DNA of 64,000 bases from Sesamum alatum (Eukaryota > Streptophyta > Magnoliopsida > Lamiales > Pedaliaceae): contig JACGWO010000010.1 of NCBI GenBank assembly GCA_034509735.1, positions 16,195,193 through 16,259,192 of the forward strand. The letters are read 5' to 3'. The notes under the pieces are model-generated. The model made no database searches, was not told the DNA's origin, and was given only the letters and a program-made list of their open reading frames with translations. How positions within the stretch are numbered: the stretch's first letter is position 1; every line of letters begins with the position of its first letter. The translations under genes were made by a program, and so were the position numbers. Below are positions 34,679 through 44,933 of the stretch, piece by piece.

Positions 34679-35365
34679 CTAGTGTGCCTCCCTGGCACAC
34701 AACTGATATCGACTTGTTACGCTCAAAGCGAAAGCCACATCAGGTTTAGTACACTGAACAGCATATTGTATGCTACCTACAGCTGAAGCACAGGGGATGT
34801 CCAACATCCGTTTAAGCTCCTCATCAGTCTTAGGAGACTGCTTCTTGGATAACTTAATTCCATTCCTCATAGGAAGGAATCCTCGTTTTGAGTTCTCCAT
34901 CTTGAATTTCTTCAAGACTTTCTCAATATACAAGGACTGGGCCATTCCTAACATCCTTCTAGATCTATCCCTGTAGATCTTGATGCCAAGGATGTAGGAT
35001 ACCTCGCCCATATCATTCATGGAAACTTGCGTTGACAACCAAGCTTTAGTGGTACCTAACATCTTAGCATCATTCCCAATGAGCAAGATATCATCCACGT
35101 AAAGCACCAGAAATGCAACTGAGCTCCCACTGATCTTCTTGTATACACAAGGATCAGACTCGTTCTTGATGAAATCATATCCCCGTATGACTTCATCAAA
35201 ACGTGTGTTCCAGCTTCGGGAAGCTTGTTTGAGGCCATAGATGGACCTTTGGAGACGGCAGACCTTCTGCTCTTCTCCAACAGTTGTGAAACCTTCGGGC
35301 TGATCCATATAGATCTCTTCCTCTACGAAACCGTTGAGGAAGGCCATTTTCACGTCCATCGCCAT
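34679..35365 (-). CDS. Reverse transcriptase core of element E (open, partial)
   Basis: 228 residues open: VKMAFLNGFVEEEIYMDQPEGF, RSIYGLKQASRSWNTRFDEV, VAFLVLYVDDILLIGND with the catalytic YVDD, then MSYILGIKIYRD-type thumb and TDEELKRM. It ends at a stop at the RNase H border. The start lies at a single-base deletion that separates it from the first RT segment at 35370-35580. Catalytic residues are present but the protein is incomplete. Confidence 0.82.
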   Translation of the reverse strand: MAMDVKMAFLNGFVEEEIYMDQPEGFTTVGEEQKVCRLQRSIYGLKQASRSWNTRFDEVIRGYDFIKNESDPCVYKKISGSSVAFLVLYVDDILLIGNDAKMLGTTKAWLSTQVSMNDMGEVSYILGIKIYRDRSRRMLGMAQSLYIEKVLKKFKMENSKRGFLPMRNGIKLSKKQSPKTDEELKRMLDIPCASAVGSIQYAVQCTKPDVAFALSVTSRYQLCAREAH

Positions 35366-36765
35366 ATTTCATAGTCATACCATGCTGCTATGGCAAGCAG
35401 TATCCGAATGGACTTGGCCATTGCTACGGGCGAATAGGTTTCCTCAAAATCGACCCCGGGTCGTTGAGTGTAACTTTCGCCACAAGCCTGGCTTTGAAGG
35501 TTGTAACCTCCCCGTCAGCTCCAAGCTTATGTTTGTAGACCCATTTACACCCTACGGGTTTAACCCCTTTAGGTGGATCTACTAGGAACTACACCTTGTT
35601 TGTACACATCGAGTCCATCTCAGATTTCATGGCCTCAAGCCACTTGTCCGAATCGATGTCCGGCATCGCTTCTCCGTATGTCTTTAGATCATTATCCAAC
35701 TGATCGGTCAGGCCCAGAAATCCATACCTATCAGGTGCATGGGATACTCTAGCCGACCTACAGAGGACTGGAACAATATCAGTGGGAACTACTGGCTCAG
35801 ATGTCACTGCCGCCTCATGGGGTGCCTCACTTGTTTCCTCAAGGAGCACCTCATCGCGTCGTCTATCCGATGGAAAACCCTTTTCCAAGAACATTGCGTT
35901 TCGCGAGACAAAAACCTTTTGCTCGGAGGGATCATAGAAATAATACCCCGCAGTTTTTTTCGGATAGCCGATGAACCTGCATAAACTAGACTTGAGTCCA
36001 GTTTATCCCCCACTAATCTCTAGACATATGCGGGGCAACCCCACACTTTCAAGTATTTGTAGGAGGCAGGCTTGCTATGTCATATCTCATATGGCGTCTG
36101 GGATACCTTTTTAGATGGCGCCAAGTTCAAAACTTTGACCGCCGTCTCAAGAGCGTATCCCCAGAAGGAAGGTGGGAGTTCGGTAAAACTCATCATGGAT
36201 CGGACCATGTCCAACAAAGTCCGATTCCTCCTTTCAGACACATCATTAAGCTGCGGTTTTCCAGGAGGGTCCACTGAGAGAGAATCCGATTCTCTTTTAA
36301 ATAATCAGTAAACTCACCACTCAAATACTCTCCACCTCGGTCCGACCGAAGGGCTTTGATCTTTCGACCAGTTTGGTTCTCTACTTCAAGTCTGTATTCC
36401 TTAAATCTTCCAAAGTCTTAAGACTTGTACCTCATCAGGTAAACATAACCATACCGTGAGTGATCATCGGTAAAGGTTATGAAGTCCGAGTACCCACCTC
36501 TAACCTGAGTATTTAGTGGACCACAGACATCTGTATGGATCAAATCCAACAGACCACTGGCTAGCGTACTTTGTCCAACAAAGGGTTTCTTGGTTATCTT
36601 TCCCTTTAGACAGGATTCACAAGTCGGTAGGTTGTCCAAATCGTCTATTTCTAGACTCTTTGAGTCCAACCTTCTTATCCTATCTTTAGAGATATGACCT
36701 AACCTCGCATGCCATATCTGTGCGTTATTATGATCATCACGTTTTCGTTTGTGTTCTGCAGTCAT
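35366..36765 (-). pseudogene. Integrase, linker and RT start of element E
   Basis: Pieces on the minus strand: RT start (about 35370-35580), linker with the PVLCRSARVSHAPDRYGFLG motif (35589-35894), integrase tail (35804-36274, including RRNRTLLDMVRSMM and LNLAPSKK), and integrase core plus pre-integrase (36418-36765, with IWHARLGHIS, LPTCESCLKGK, HTDVCGPLNTQ and FTDDHSRYGYVYLM). Frameshifts lie near 35995, 36265 and 36418, and the segment for the second Asp is out of frame. Confidence 0.78.
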
Positions 36766-38026
36766 AATCCAATAGACTGTTGAAATATGTACAGACCGTT
36801 GACCAATGTACCAAGCAGATGAGAAATACCATCTTTGATAATGAAAAACCCGTTTTTATTGATGGTGAATTCATATCCTTCCTTATCAAGGACCGGGATG
36901 GAAACAATATTTTTAATCATGCTAGGTACATAGAAACAGTCGTTCAGTACAATCCTAACATGACTACTAATGGCTAACTCTAGTGATCCTACGGCCTCCG
37001 GAGCAACGGCCTTGCCATTGCCTAGCCTCAGGATCATCTCATCCTTGGTTAGCCTTCTGCTTCTTTGCAGTGCCTGCAAATCATTGCAGATGTGAGCACC
37101 ACACCCGGTATCCAATACCCGTGAAGTAGAATTAGTAATCATATTTACTTCAACCACAAACACACCTGGGTTGGAGAGGAGTTGTGGGCACTCCCTCTTC
37201 CAATACCCTTTCCCTTGGCAATGCATGCAGACATCATTTGCCTTGGATCGCTGAGAACCACGGGCCTTCCCTTTCCCTTTGCTCGGTCCAACCGGAGCAA
37301 CAGGGATGCCCGGAGCGCGAGTAGGGGCCGCAACCGTCTTCCCTTTGCCCTTCTTCCTCTTCCAGCATCCGGCCCTCTTGCCATTCGCCTTGGATGTCGA
37401 AGCCTCTCCTATCAGTACCGCCAGCGCCGACTTGTGGGTCGTTGCCTCGTATTGGACCAGCATATTGATCAACTCATGAATAGACTTCTCAAGTCCGTTC
37501 ATGTTGTAGTTTACAACAAACGGGTCATAGGAATGAGGAAGCGACTGGAGGATCACGTCAATGTACGTGTCATTGTTAAGCCCAGCTTTAAGGTCTTCGC
37601 GTTTCTACACTAGGGAGAGCATCTTGACCCCATGACTTTGTACAGACGCTCCTTCAACAAGCTTGGTGCCAAAGAATACTTTTGTGGTGGCATATCTAAT
37701 ATGCCTATCCGGAACCGCATAAACCTCGTTCATGTGGAGCATCATGGCGGAGACGTTGTCCAGCCTCTCATACTGCTTCTGGATGTCGTTAGACCCGAAG
37801 CCAGTATGATACTGCATACTTTCCGGTTGTCCTCATGCCATTTCTCGAACGTCAAACGTTCTTCAGGTGTGGACCCCTCCGGTAAGTCGCACGGTGGCGG
37901 CTCGTCCAAGATGTAGCCTTGGTTCTCAAAACTGAGGACAATCCTCAGGTTTCTCAGCTAGTCCGAGTAGTTCGTTCCGTTGAATTTGTTAGTCTCGAGA
38001 ATCATGGTTAATGGGTTCTTAGACAT
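36762..38026 (-). pseudogene. gag-protease of element E
   Basis: ATG at 38026 (MSKNPLTMILETNKF). The N-terminal part breaks into pieces (37605-37817 open) and the second half is open for 264 residues (36762-37556). That half contains INMLVQYEATTHKS, a basic Lys/Gly tail, the zinc knuckle C-M-H-C-Q-G-K-G-Y-W-K-R-E-C in which the zinc His is Tyr, then the protease with RVLDTGCGAHICND (D-T-G kept, Trp before it changed to Arg) and YVPSMIKNIVSIPVLD. Gag and protease form one fusion as usual in copia elements. Confidence 0.82.
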
Positions 38027-39689
38027 ATCTACATTAATGAAAATGTAAAGCAGAAATTAGCAGATGATGGTAATCTTATTGTTCAAGTTGAAGACTTGGT
38101 CTTTTAGTCTTTAACCCTCCCACTATTTATACGAAAGTCCGCCACTCTCAAGCGGAGTTTCGGGAAACCATTTCCTAGTGGGCTTGGGATCCACAAGCGT
38201 AATCTCCATGCCCCGTTTTTACGATTCACATGAAGAAGACCTCGCGGGAGATATCCAATATCATTCTCATCCAATGAGATTCCCAAGATATTTTTCCTCA
38301 CCTGTTCACATGGTTCCAAGGATTCCAAGCGAACCATGTTACTCAGTGTTAGGCCCGACCCATCAACCAAATCATACCTCAAACTGTCGCCCCCCACGAC
38401 TCGTGAGACAGGAAAACAGCGAGCGCAGTCTTTTTGTTCACAACAATGGTACAGCTTTCCCCTAGTCCAAGTGTGCCACGACTCGTGAGACCACACTTGG
38501 GTCGTGGTAGCTTCCTCACCACATTGCCGTGGATGGAAGGCTCGGACAAATCAAAATACCATTTTGATCCAAGTTCGTTCTGGGCCTAATATTTAACTTG
38601 GTCCAACCAAATGAGAGTTTGAATGTGACCGAGACCTCATCACATTATGGTGTTTTAGCATGCATAAATATCCAATATTTAAAGCGATAAATAAATACGC
38701 CGCATGCATAAAACATAGCATACCCCTGTTAGGATGATCACAAGCCCAACCTATGCGACCCACTAAGCCCGCAGTGAGTCTATGGTCTGTCTAGGGTGGT
38801 CCTAAATTATTACAATAATAATATACCCATTGTCATTCCAATGGGCCTTGGAGTGCTTCTTGTTTCACGCCTTGATGCTCCACCTTGGGGTCTCCGACTC
38901 CAATTGCTTGTTAAAATTAAAACCTCACCAATCCTATCTACTCTCATTACAACTGAAAGTAATACATTGGTAATAAAGAAAACAAGCCTTAACATCATGA
39001 GGCTGATAATACGGGAGAGGATAGTCCCAAAAACAAGAGGCACGCAGGCCCCACCCAACAGAATATAAATGATCATACGTTCATCCATACATAAGGTCTA
39101 GGGCTCTTGTGATCATCCCATGTTCATTCCATCAACTCACATAACACAATTATTCCAAATAATCATGCATAAATAACCAATGGATATTCCAAATACCCAA
39201 GTGATGTCCAACATCACAAAAGCATAAACATACAAATAATATGCAAAATTCAAATTTCAAATTTAATGGACATATTAAACAATGCATCCAATGCATGTAT
39301 TAGTCCCAAATTAATTAAGCAAATTTAATTCAAGGAATAATCCAATTATTCCAAAATCAAAAATGCAAAATTAACATATTTTCAGAATATTGTGCAGAAA
39401 ATACAGGAAATTAAATTTTTCGGAAAAATTCGAAAAATGGCACAAAACGGCCCACCCGTTGTGCCGGCCGGCCGCGCGCGCAGGCACCCGCCTGCGCGCG
39501 GCCGCTGCCGTCCGAACCAAATTTTTTTTTTTTTCAAAATTGTTTCAGCACAATAACAGTAATATTATTCTGAAAATAAGCATGCAATTTCATATCCAAT
39601 CTAACAAAATAAAGCATGCCAAAAGTCCATTAAATCCAAACAATTAAATTATCATATTACTTATATATTTATACAATCTAACATGCCAA
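38027..39689 (-). other. Leader of element E (part 1)
   Basis: Untranslated, AT-rich. CACGACTCGTG palindromes at 38395 and 38479, stem-loop at 38757-38780, short GC-rich island at about 39455-39515. Interrupted at 39689 by element D and continued at 49165-49231. Confidence 0.75.
38757..38780 (-). promoter_or_regulatory. Leader stem-loop, element E
   Basis: Plus-strand arms GACCCACTA and CAGTGAGTC, loop AGCCCG. In the RNA strand all nine positions pair if two G-U wobbles are allowed, although the sequence differs from C and D. Confidence 0.65.
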
Positions 39690-41687
39690 TGAAAGAAATT
39701 GGTGGATCGTCCCGGGAATCGCGCGAATGCGGAAGCGTGATATAAAATAAATTTACAAAAATAAAAGGCATGCTTTTAATTGTAAAAAACACGCTCAAGG
39801 GGTGTGCCCTTGAGGTTCCCGGGCGTTCGGTGTATCTCATGATCATAAAACAAATAAATAAATCATGGAGGCCATAGAGTTGGAAATTAAAGAGGGACGA
39901 AAATCTTAAAACGAGACCTACCCGTTGTCGTTTTCGTCTTCAACGACTATTCGCGTTGTTCCCCGTTTTGCACCAAGACCTCGTTCTTGAGATCCTCCAA
40001 ATCGTGACACACGATCCACCCACGTATTCTTGCACGTCGTGCTAGCAACGAACAAGTGTATAATTTTGGAGTGGACGAATCAACAACACGTTATCAATTA
40101 ACGGTATTGATTCGTCTAAGTTCTAATGTTCCAAGAACAAAAAGAACTAAGAAAAATATATTTTCTTGTGGGAGAAAGAGAGAGGGGCGGACGAGAGGTA
40201 GGAGAGGGGAGAGTGTGTGTTGTGTGTGTTTTCAAGAATCATCAAATCCTCCAAATGTTGGAAGCTAGAGGTTTATATAGAGGAAGAGTTTAATCCTCTT
40301 TAAACCCAAACTCTAAGTAACCTAATTTGACTAGGATTTTGACCTAGTCAAAGTCCTAGTCAAACTAGTGTTTGACCTAGTCAAACGAATCCTAGCCTTC
40401 CATCTCCCCTTTCCATCTCAACCGTTGATTTTAATTTAATGGAATATTTAAATCCTATTAAATATTCCAAAAGGCTAAAAGAATAAATATAATAAATATT
40501 ATTATTTATTCTAAGCCCATTAAATCAACCCTTTTAATAAATTCTATTTATTAATTTAATTCCCTTTATCAAATAGAATGAATTAATTTCTCCAAGAAAA
40601 TATAGGACCCAATTAAATCTAATTTAATCATTCCTTTACTCCAATATTTAATTCCAAATTTAATACTAAGTGTGTGTGGATACTGTGTGACTCTTTAGGT
40701 TCACCATTCAGCTAGACTTGGTCGGATTCCTAGAATCCGTCCGTTACCATGGGTGGCCATCTAGCAACGGTCCATGGCACTAGAGACTAGGTGAAATATT
40801 CGGGGATGAACATTTAGGCTGTAACAGTACACTTGTCCTTCTGTCTTCGGTCTCGTCACTTAGGGTCTAGGGCACGAAAAAATGCAGGTACCCATTTTGG
40901 ACCTAAGTGTCGGTCTGTCCTCACTAAACGCCGCAAGGGAAACCTTTTCCTTCTGTTCAGTCACTGTGGCCACAGATTTCAGGGACAAGACACAGAGCAT
41001 ATATGAGACTCAACTGTCATTACCTTTTGACAGGAGACAGATCCTTTCTTGGAAACTACTGTCACTTTGTACACAGGAGTTGCACTAGACATGGCTTATG
41101 ACTACTCAAGAGTATTTTGGCAATCTCTCACCATATCTAAGATACAGACCTGATGCACAGGTAAACTCAGCAGTTCCTCAAGTCAAAGGACTTGGCCTAT
41201 ACCGTTGGAACCGGGAATACACGTCATACCTTGCTGACCATACTCAAGGTCCTCCGTAAGACGGTTCCCGCGAGTCACCTCAGTCAGCTGCTTCCTAGCA
41301 TGCTGACCCACTAACACTGCTTAGACGACCTTCATCACCCGTCGATGAAACACGACAGCAGATGCTTAGTGCAAGTCTCAAAGGGAATCCCGGTACCCAT
41401 TTTCGGGATTCCTTGACTTGGAGATTTTCGGACTGATTCGGTAAGACTGATTTCATGGACCTACCTCCAAGCGTAAGTCCCAGTCCCCGAAATCGTTTCT
41501 CAGTCCGTGGGCTTTGTTTGCGTAGTGAACAGAAATGTAAATGCAGATAAGTGAACGTAAACAAAGTATTGCCATTTGAATTTTCACTTCTTTATTTATA
41601 AATGTTTTTATCAAATACCAAAGAATTGTCTAGACATAGGTTATATATTCCTGCCAAAATTGGCTTACATGGTCACCTATTCTAACA
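39690..41687 (-). repeat. LTR of element D, left copy
   Basis: TGAAAG to TCTAACA, 1998 bp. Not followed by a polypurine tract but by an inverted gag fragment, with GGTTC next to it (GAACC on the other strand). Confidence 0.93.
40272..40386 (-). promoter_or_regulatory. LTR promoter, element D left LTR
   Basis: TTGAC inverted repeats at about 40326-40386 and TATATAAA (minus strand) at 40272-40279. Confidence 0.55.
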
Positions 41688-41940
41688 GGTTCAATACGAG
41701 GCAACGACTAAGAAGTCCACGCCTTCGGTATTGTTTGGAGGTGCTTCGACTTCTAATACGAAAGGCAAGGGTGCCGGACGTTGGAAGAAGAAGAAAGGGA
41801 AGGGAAAGGCCGTCAAAGCAGCTACGAACACTAAGAGTGTTCCCATTGCCAAAGAGGGGAAAGGCAAAGGAAAGGGAAAGGTTGTCTCCAAGCAACAGTC
41901 AAAGGCATACGACATATGTATCAACTGCCGTGAGAAAGGG
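41688..41940 (+). pseudogene. Inverted gag fragment (basic tail and zinc knuckle start)
   Basis: Plus-strand frame reading VQYEATTKKS, the VLFGGASTSNTKGKGAGRW stretch, a Lys/Gly-rich tail, and C-I-N-C of the zinc knuckle ending in REKG. It is the continuation of the gag at 44360-44933 but on the opposite strand. The right end joins integrase linker sequence at about 41941 in the opposite sense. Evidence that a segment of the element was flipped. Confidence 0.85.
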
Positions 41941-43167
41941 CTGGCTGTGGGAGCCGGTGGTTCAGGAACCGGGGCTGGCTGTTCCTGAGGTTGTCCTTCA
42001 TGCCTAGCATGTTGGACTTCTCGAGGTTGGTCAGCCCTTCGGCTGTCTATCCTGAATCCTCTAAGTGAGGGTTCCACAGCCTCCTCTGATGGCTGGATTC
42101 CATCACTTGATTCCTCAAGGATCAGCTCATCAGGTTGGATATCCTCCGGGAAGCCTTGCTCCAAGAATACTGCATTTCTTGAAACAAAGACTTTTTGTTC
42201 CAAGGGGTCATAAAAGTAATAACCCGCAGTTTCTTTAGGGTATCCAACGAACCTGCATAAGCTAGATCTAGATTCTAACTTATCTCCCACTAACCTCTTG
42301 ACGTATGTGGGGCTACCCCACACTTTCAAGTAGTTGTAGGATGCAGGCTTGCCGTGCCATATCTCATATGGCGTTTGGGTCAATGTACTAGTAGGCGCTA
42401 AATTCAATAATTTGGCCGCTGTCTCTAGTGCATAGCCCCAAAATGATAAGGGCAATTTGGTAAAACTCATCATGGACCGAACCATGTCCAACAGGGTTCG
42501 ATTCCTCCTTTCAGAGACACCATTTAACTGTGGTGTTCCTGGAGGCGTCCATTCTGATATTATACCATGTTCTTTCAGATAATCTAGGAACTCCGTACTA
42601 AGGTATTCACCGCCTCGATCCGACCGTAGGATTTTAATTTTGCAGTTGGTTTGGTTCTCCACTTCAAGTCTGAATTCTTTAAACCTCTCAAGAGCTTCAG
42701 ACTTGTACCTCATCAGGTAAACATAACCATACCGTGAATGATCATCGGTGAAGGTTATGAAGTAGGAGAACCCACCTCGGGCCTGCGTCCTTAGTGGTCC
42801 ATATACGTCTGTATGGACCAAGTCCAACAGACCTGTGGCAAGCCTGCTTTGTCCTACAAAAGGGCTTCTTGGTCATTTTCCCTCTTAGACAGGACTCACA
42901 AGTTGGTAGATCGCTCAAGTCCCCAACCTCTAGGTTCTTTGAGTCTACCAACCTTTTCATCCTATCTTGGGATATGTGACGTAGCCTAGCGTGTCCACAG
43001 ACGTGCGTTCCCGTTATTATCTAATTTTTCGTTTGTGTTGTGCATTGAGGACGAAGTTCGTTTGTTGCAAGATATAGAGTCGGTTATGCAATGTACCAAG
43101 TAGATGAGCAATTCCACACCTCATCAAATAAAAGCAATTTTTATTGATTCTAAACTCATAACCACTA
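41941..43167 (-). CDS. Integrase of element D (open DDE core, partial)
   Basis: The frame starting at 42827 is open for 378 residues and contains the complete catalytic triad: Asp7 in LVHTDVYGPL, Asp70 in ILRSDRGGEY and Glu106 in NGVSERRNRT, a D-D-35-E spacing. LLNLAP, PYEIWHGKPA, VGDKLESRSSLCRF, YYFYDPLEQKVFVSRN and the Glu/Pro-rich linker follow. At about 41940 it reads through the junction into antisense gag, adding a tail that is not integrase. The pre-integrase zinc finger (42742-43000, LPTCESCLRGK) is upstream in another frame. The internal Met at 42827 is not a natural start. Confidence 0.85.
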
Positions 43168-44359
43168 TTTTCCGTGCCCTAGACCCTAAGTGATGAGACC
43201 GAAGACAGAAGGACAAGTGTACTGTTAGAGCCTAAATGTTCATCCCCGAATATTTCACCTAGTCTCTAGTGCCATGGACCGTTGCTAGATGGCCACCCAT
43301 GGTAACGGACGGATTCTAGGAATCCGACCAAGTCTAGCTGAATGGTGAACCTAAAGAGTCACACACTATCCACACACACTTAGTATTTAATTTGGAATTA
43401 AATATTGGAGTAAAGGAATGATTAAATTAGATTTAATCGGGTCCTATATTTTCTTGGAGAAATTAATTCCTTCTATTTGATAAAGGGAATTAAATTAATA
43501 AATAGATTTATTAAAAGGGTTGATTTAATGGGCTTAGAATAAATAATAATATTTATTATATTTATTCTTTTAGCCTTTTGGAATATTTAATAGGATTTAA
43601 ATATTCCATTAAATTAAAATCAACGGTTGAGAATGGAAAGAGGAGATGGAAGGCTAGGATTCATTTGACTAGGTCAAACACTAGTTTGACTAGGACTTTG
43701 ACTAGGTCAAAATCCTAGTCAAATTAGGTTACTTAGAGTTTGAGTTTAAAGAGGATTAAACTCTTCCTCTATATAAACCTCTAGCTTCCAACATTTGGAG
43801 GATTTGATGATTCTTGAAAACACACACAACACACACTCTCCCCTCTCCTACCTCTCGTCCGCCCCTCTCTCTTTCTCCCACAAGAAAATATATTTTTCTT
43901 AGTTCTTTTTGTTCTTGGAACATTAGAACTTAGACGAATCAATACCGTTAATTGATAACATGTTGTTGATTCGTCCACTCCAAAATTATACACTTGTTCG
44001 TTGCTAGCACGACGTGCAAGAATACGTGGGTGGATCGTGTGTCACGATTTGGAGGATCTCAAGAACGAGGTCTTGGTGCAAAACGGGGAACAACGTGAGT
44101 AGCCGTTGAAGACGAAAACGACAACGGGTAGGTCTCGTTTTAAGATTTTCGTCCCTCTTTAATTTTCAACTCTATGGCCTCCATGATTTATTTATTTGTT
44201 TTATGATCATGAGATGCACCGAACGCCCGGGAACCTCAAGGGCACACCCCTTGAGCGTGTGCTTTACAATTAAAAGCATGCCTTTTATTTTTGTAAATTT
44301 ATTTTATATCGCGCTTCCGCATTCGCGCAATTCCCGGGACGATCCACCAATTTGCTTCA
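43168..44359 (+). repeat. Truncated LTR inside element D
   Basis: Matches the last 1200 bp of D/C-type LTRs (about 25089-26287 of the solo LTR in C), ending TTGCTTCA next to GCACC (44360-44364). The first 800 bp are missing. The left junction with the integrase part shares ATT, a short microhomology. Opposite orientation to the two outer LTRs, forming a 1.2 kb inverted repeat with them. Confidence 0.9.
43660..43777 (+). promoter_or_regulatory. LTR promoter in the truncated LTR
   Basis: TTGAC inverted repeats at about 43665-43725 and TATATAAA at 43770-43777, plus strand; would transcribe antisense across the gag of D. Confidence 0.5.
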
Positions 44360-44933
44360 GCACCAACATATTGATCAACTCATGAATACCCTTCTCAAGT
44401 GCGTTCATGTTGTAGTTGACGATAAATTGGTCAAAGGAGGGTGGGAGTGACTGAAGGATCACATCTATGTACGTTTCATTATCGAGACCTGCCTTTAGGT
44501 CCTTGAGCTTTTCCACCAGGGTAAGCATTTTAACCCCGTGGTCTTGTACAGAGGATCCTTCTGTCATTTTAGTTCCAAAGAACGCCTTGGTCGCGACATA
44601 CCTAGTTTGCCGGTCCAAGACTGCATAGCAATCCTTAAGGCGAGCCATGATGGAAGCGACATCGTCTAGCCTTTCATATTGCTTCTGAATCTCATTGGTC
44701 ATCGAAGCAAGTATGATGCTACGGACCTTCCGGTTATCCTTATGCCAAGTCTCGAACGTCTCAGGTTCTTCTGGCGTAGATCCTTCCGGTAAGGTCCTAG
44801 GGAGAGGCTCGTCCATGACGTAGCCTTGGTTCTCGTAATCTAGGACTATCCTGAGATTGCGCAACCAGTCGTTGTAGTTTGTTCCATTGAATTTGTTTGT
44901 CTCAAGAATGGTGGAAAGTGGGTTCTTAGACAT
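44360..44933 (-). CDS. gag of element D, N-terminal part
   Basis: Open from ATG at 44933 (MSKNPLSTILETNKFNG). Contains NYNDWLRNLRIVLDYENQGYV, the STPEEPETFETWHKDNRK stretch, ASMTNEIQKQYERLDDV, RYVATKAFFGTKM, GVKMLTLVEKLKDLKAG, LQSLPPSFDQFIVNYNMN and INMLV. After that it enters the truncated LTR and gains a short LTR-encoded tail, 209 residues in all. The missing tail and zinc knuckle are the inverted piece at 41688-41940. Close relative of the gag in element C. Confidence 0.87.

Noticed and set aside
39690..44359. Opposed LTRs as terminal inverted repeats of a DNA transposon
   Set aside because: Both are copia LTRs with TG and CA ends; the inverted arrangement follows from the rearrangement in element D.
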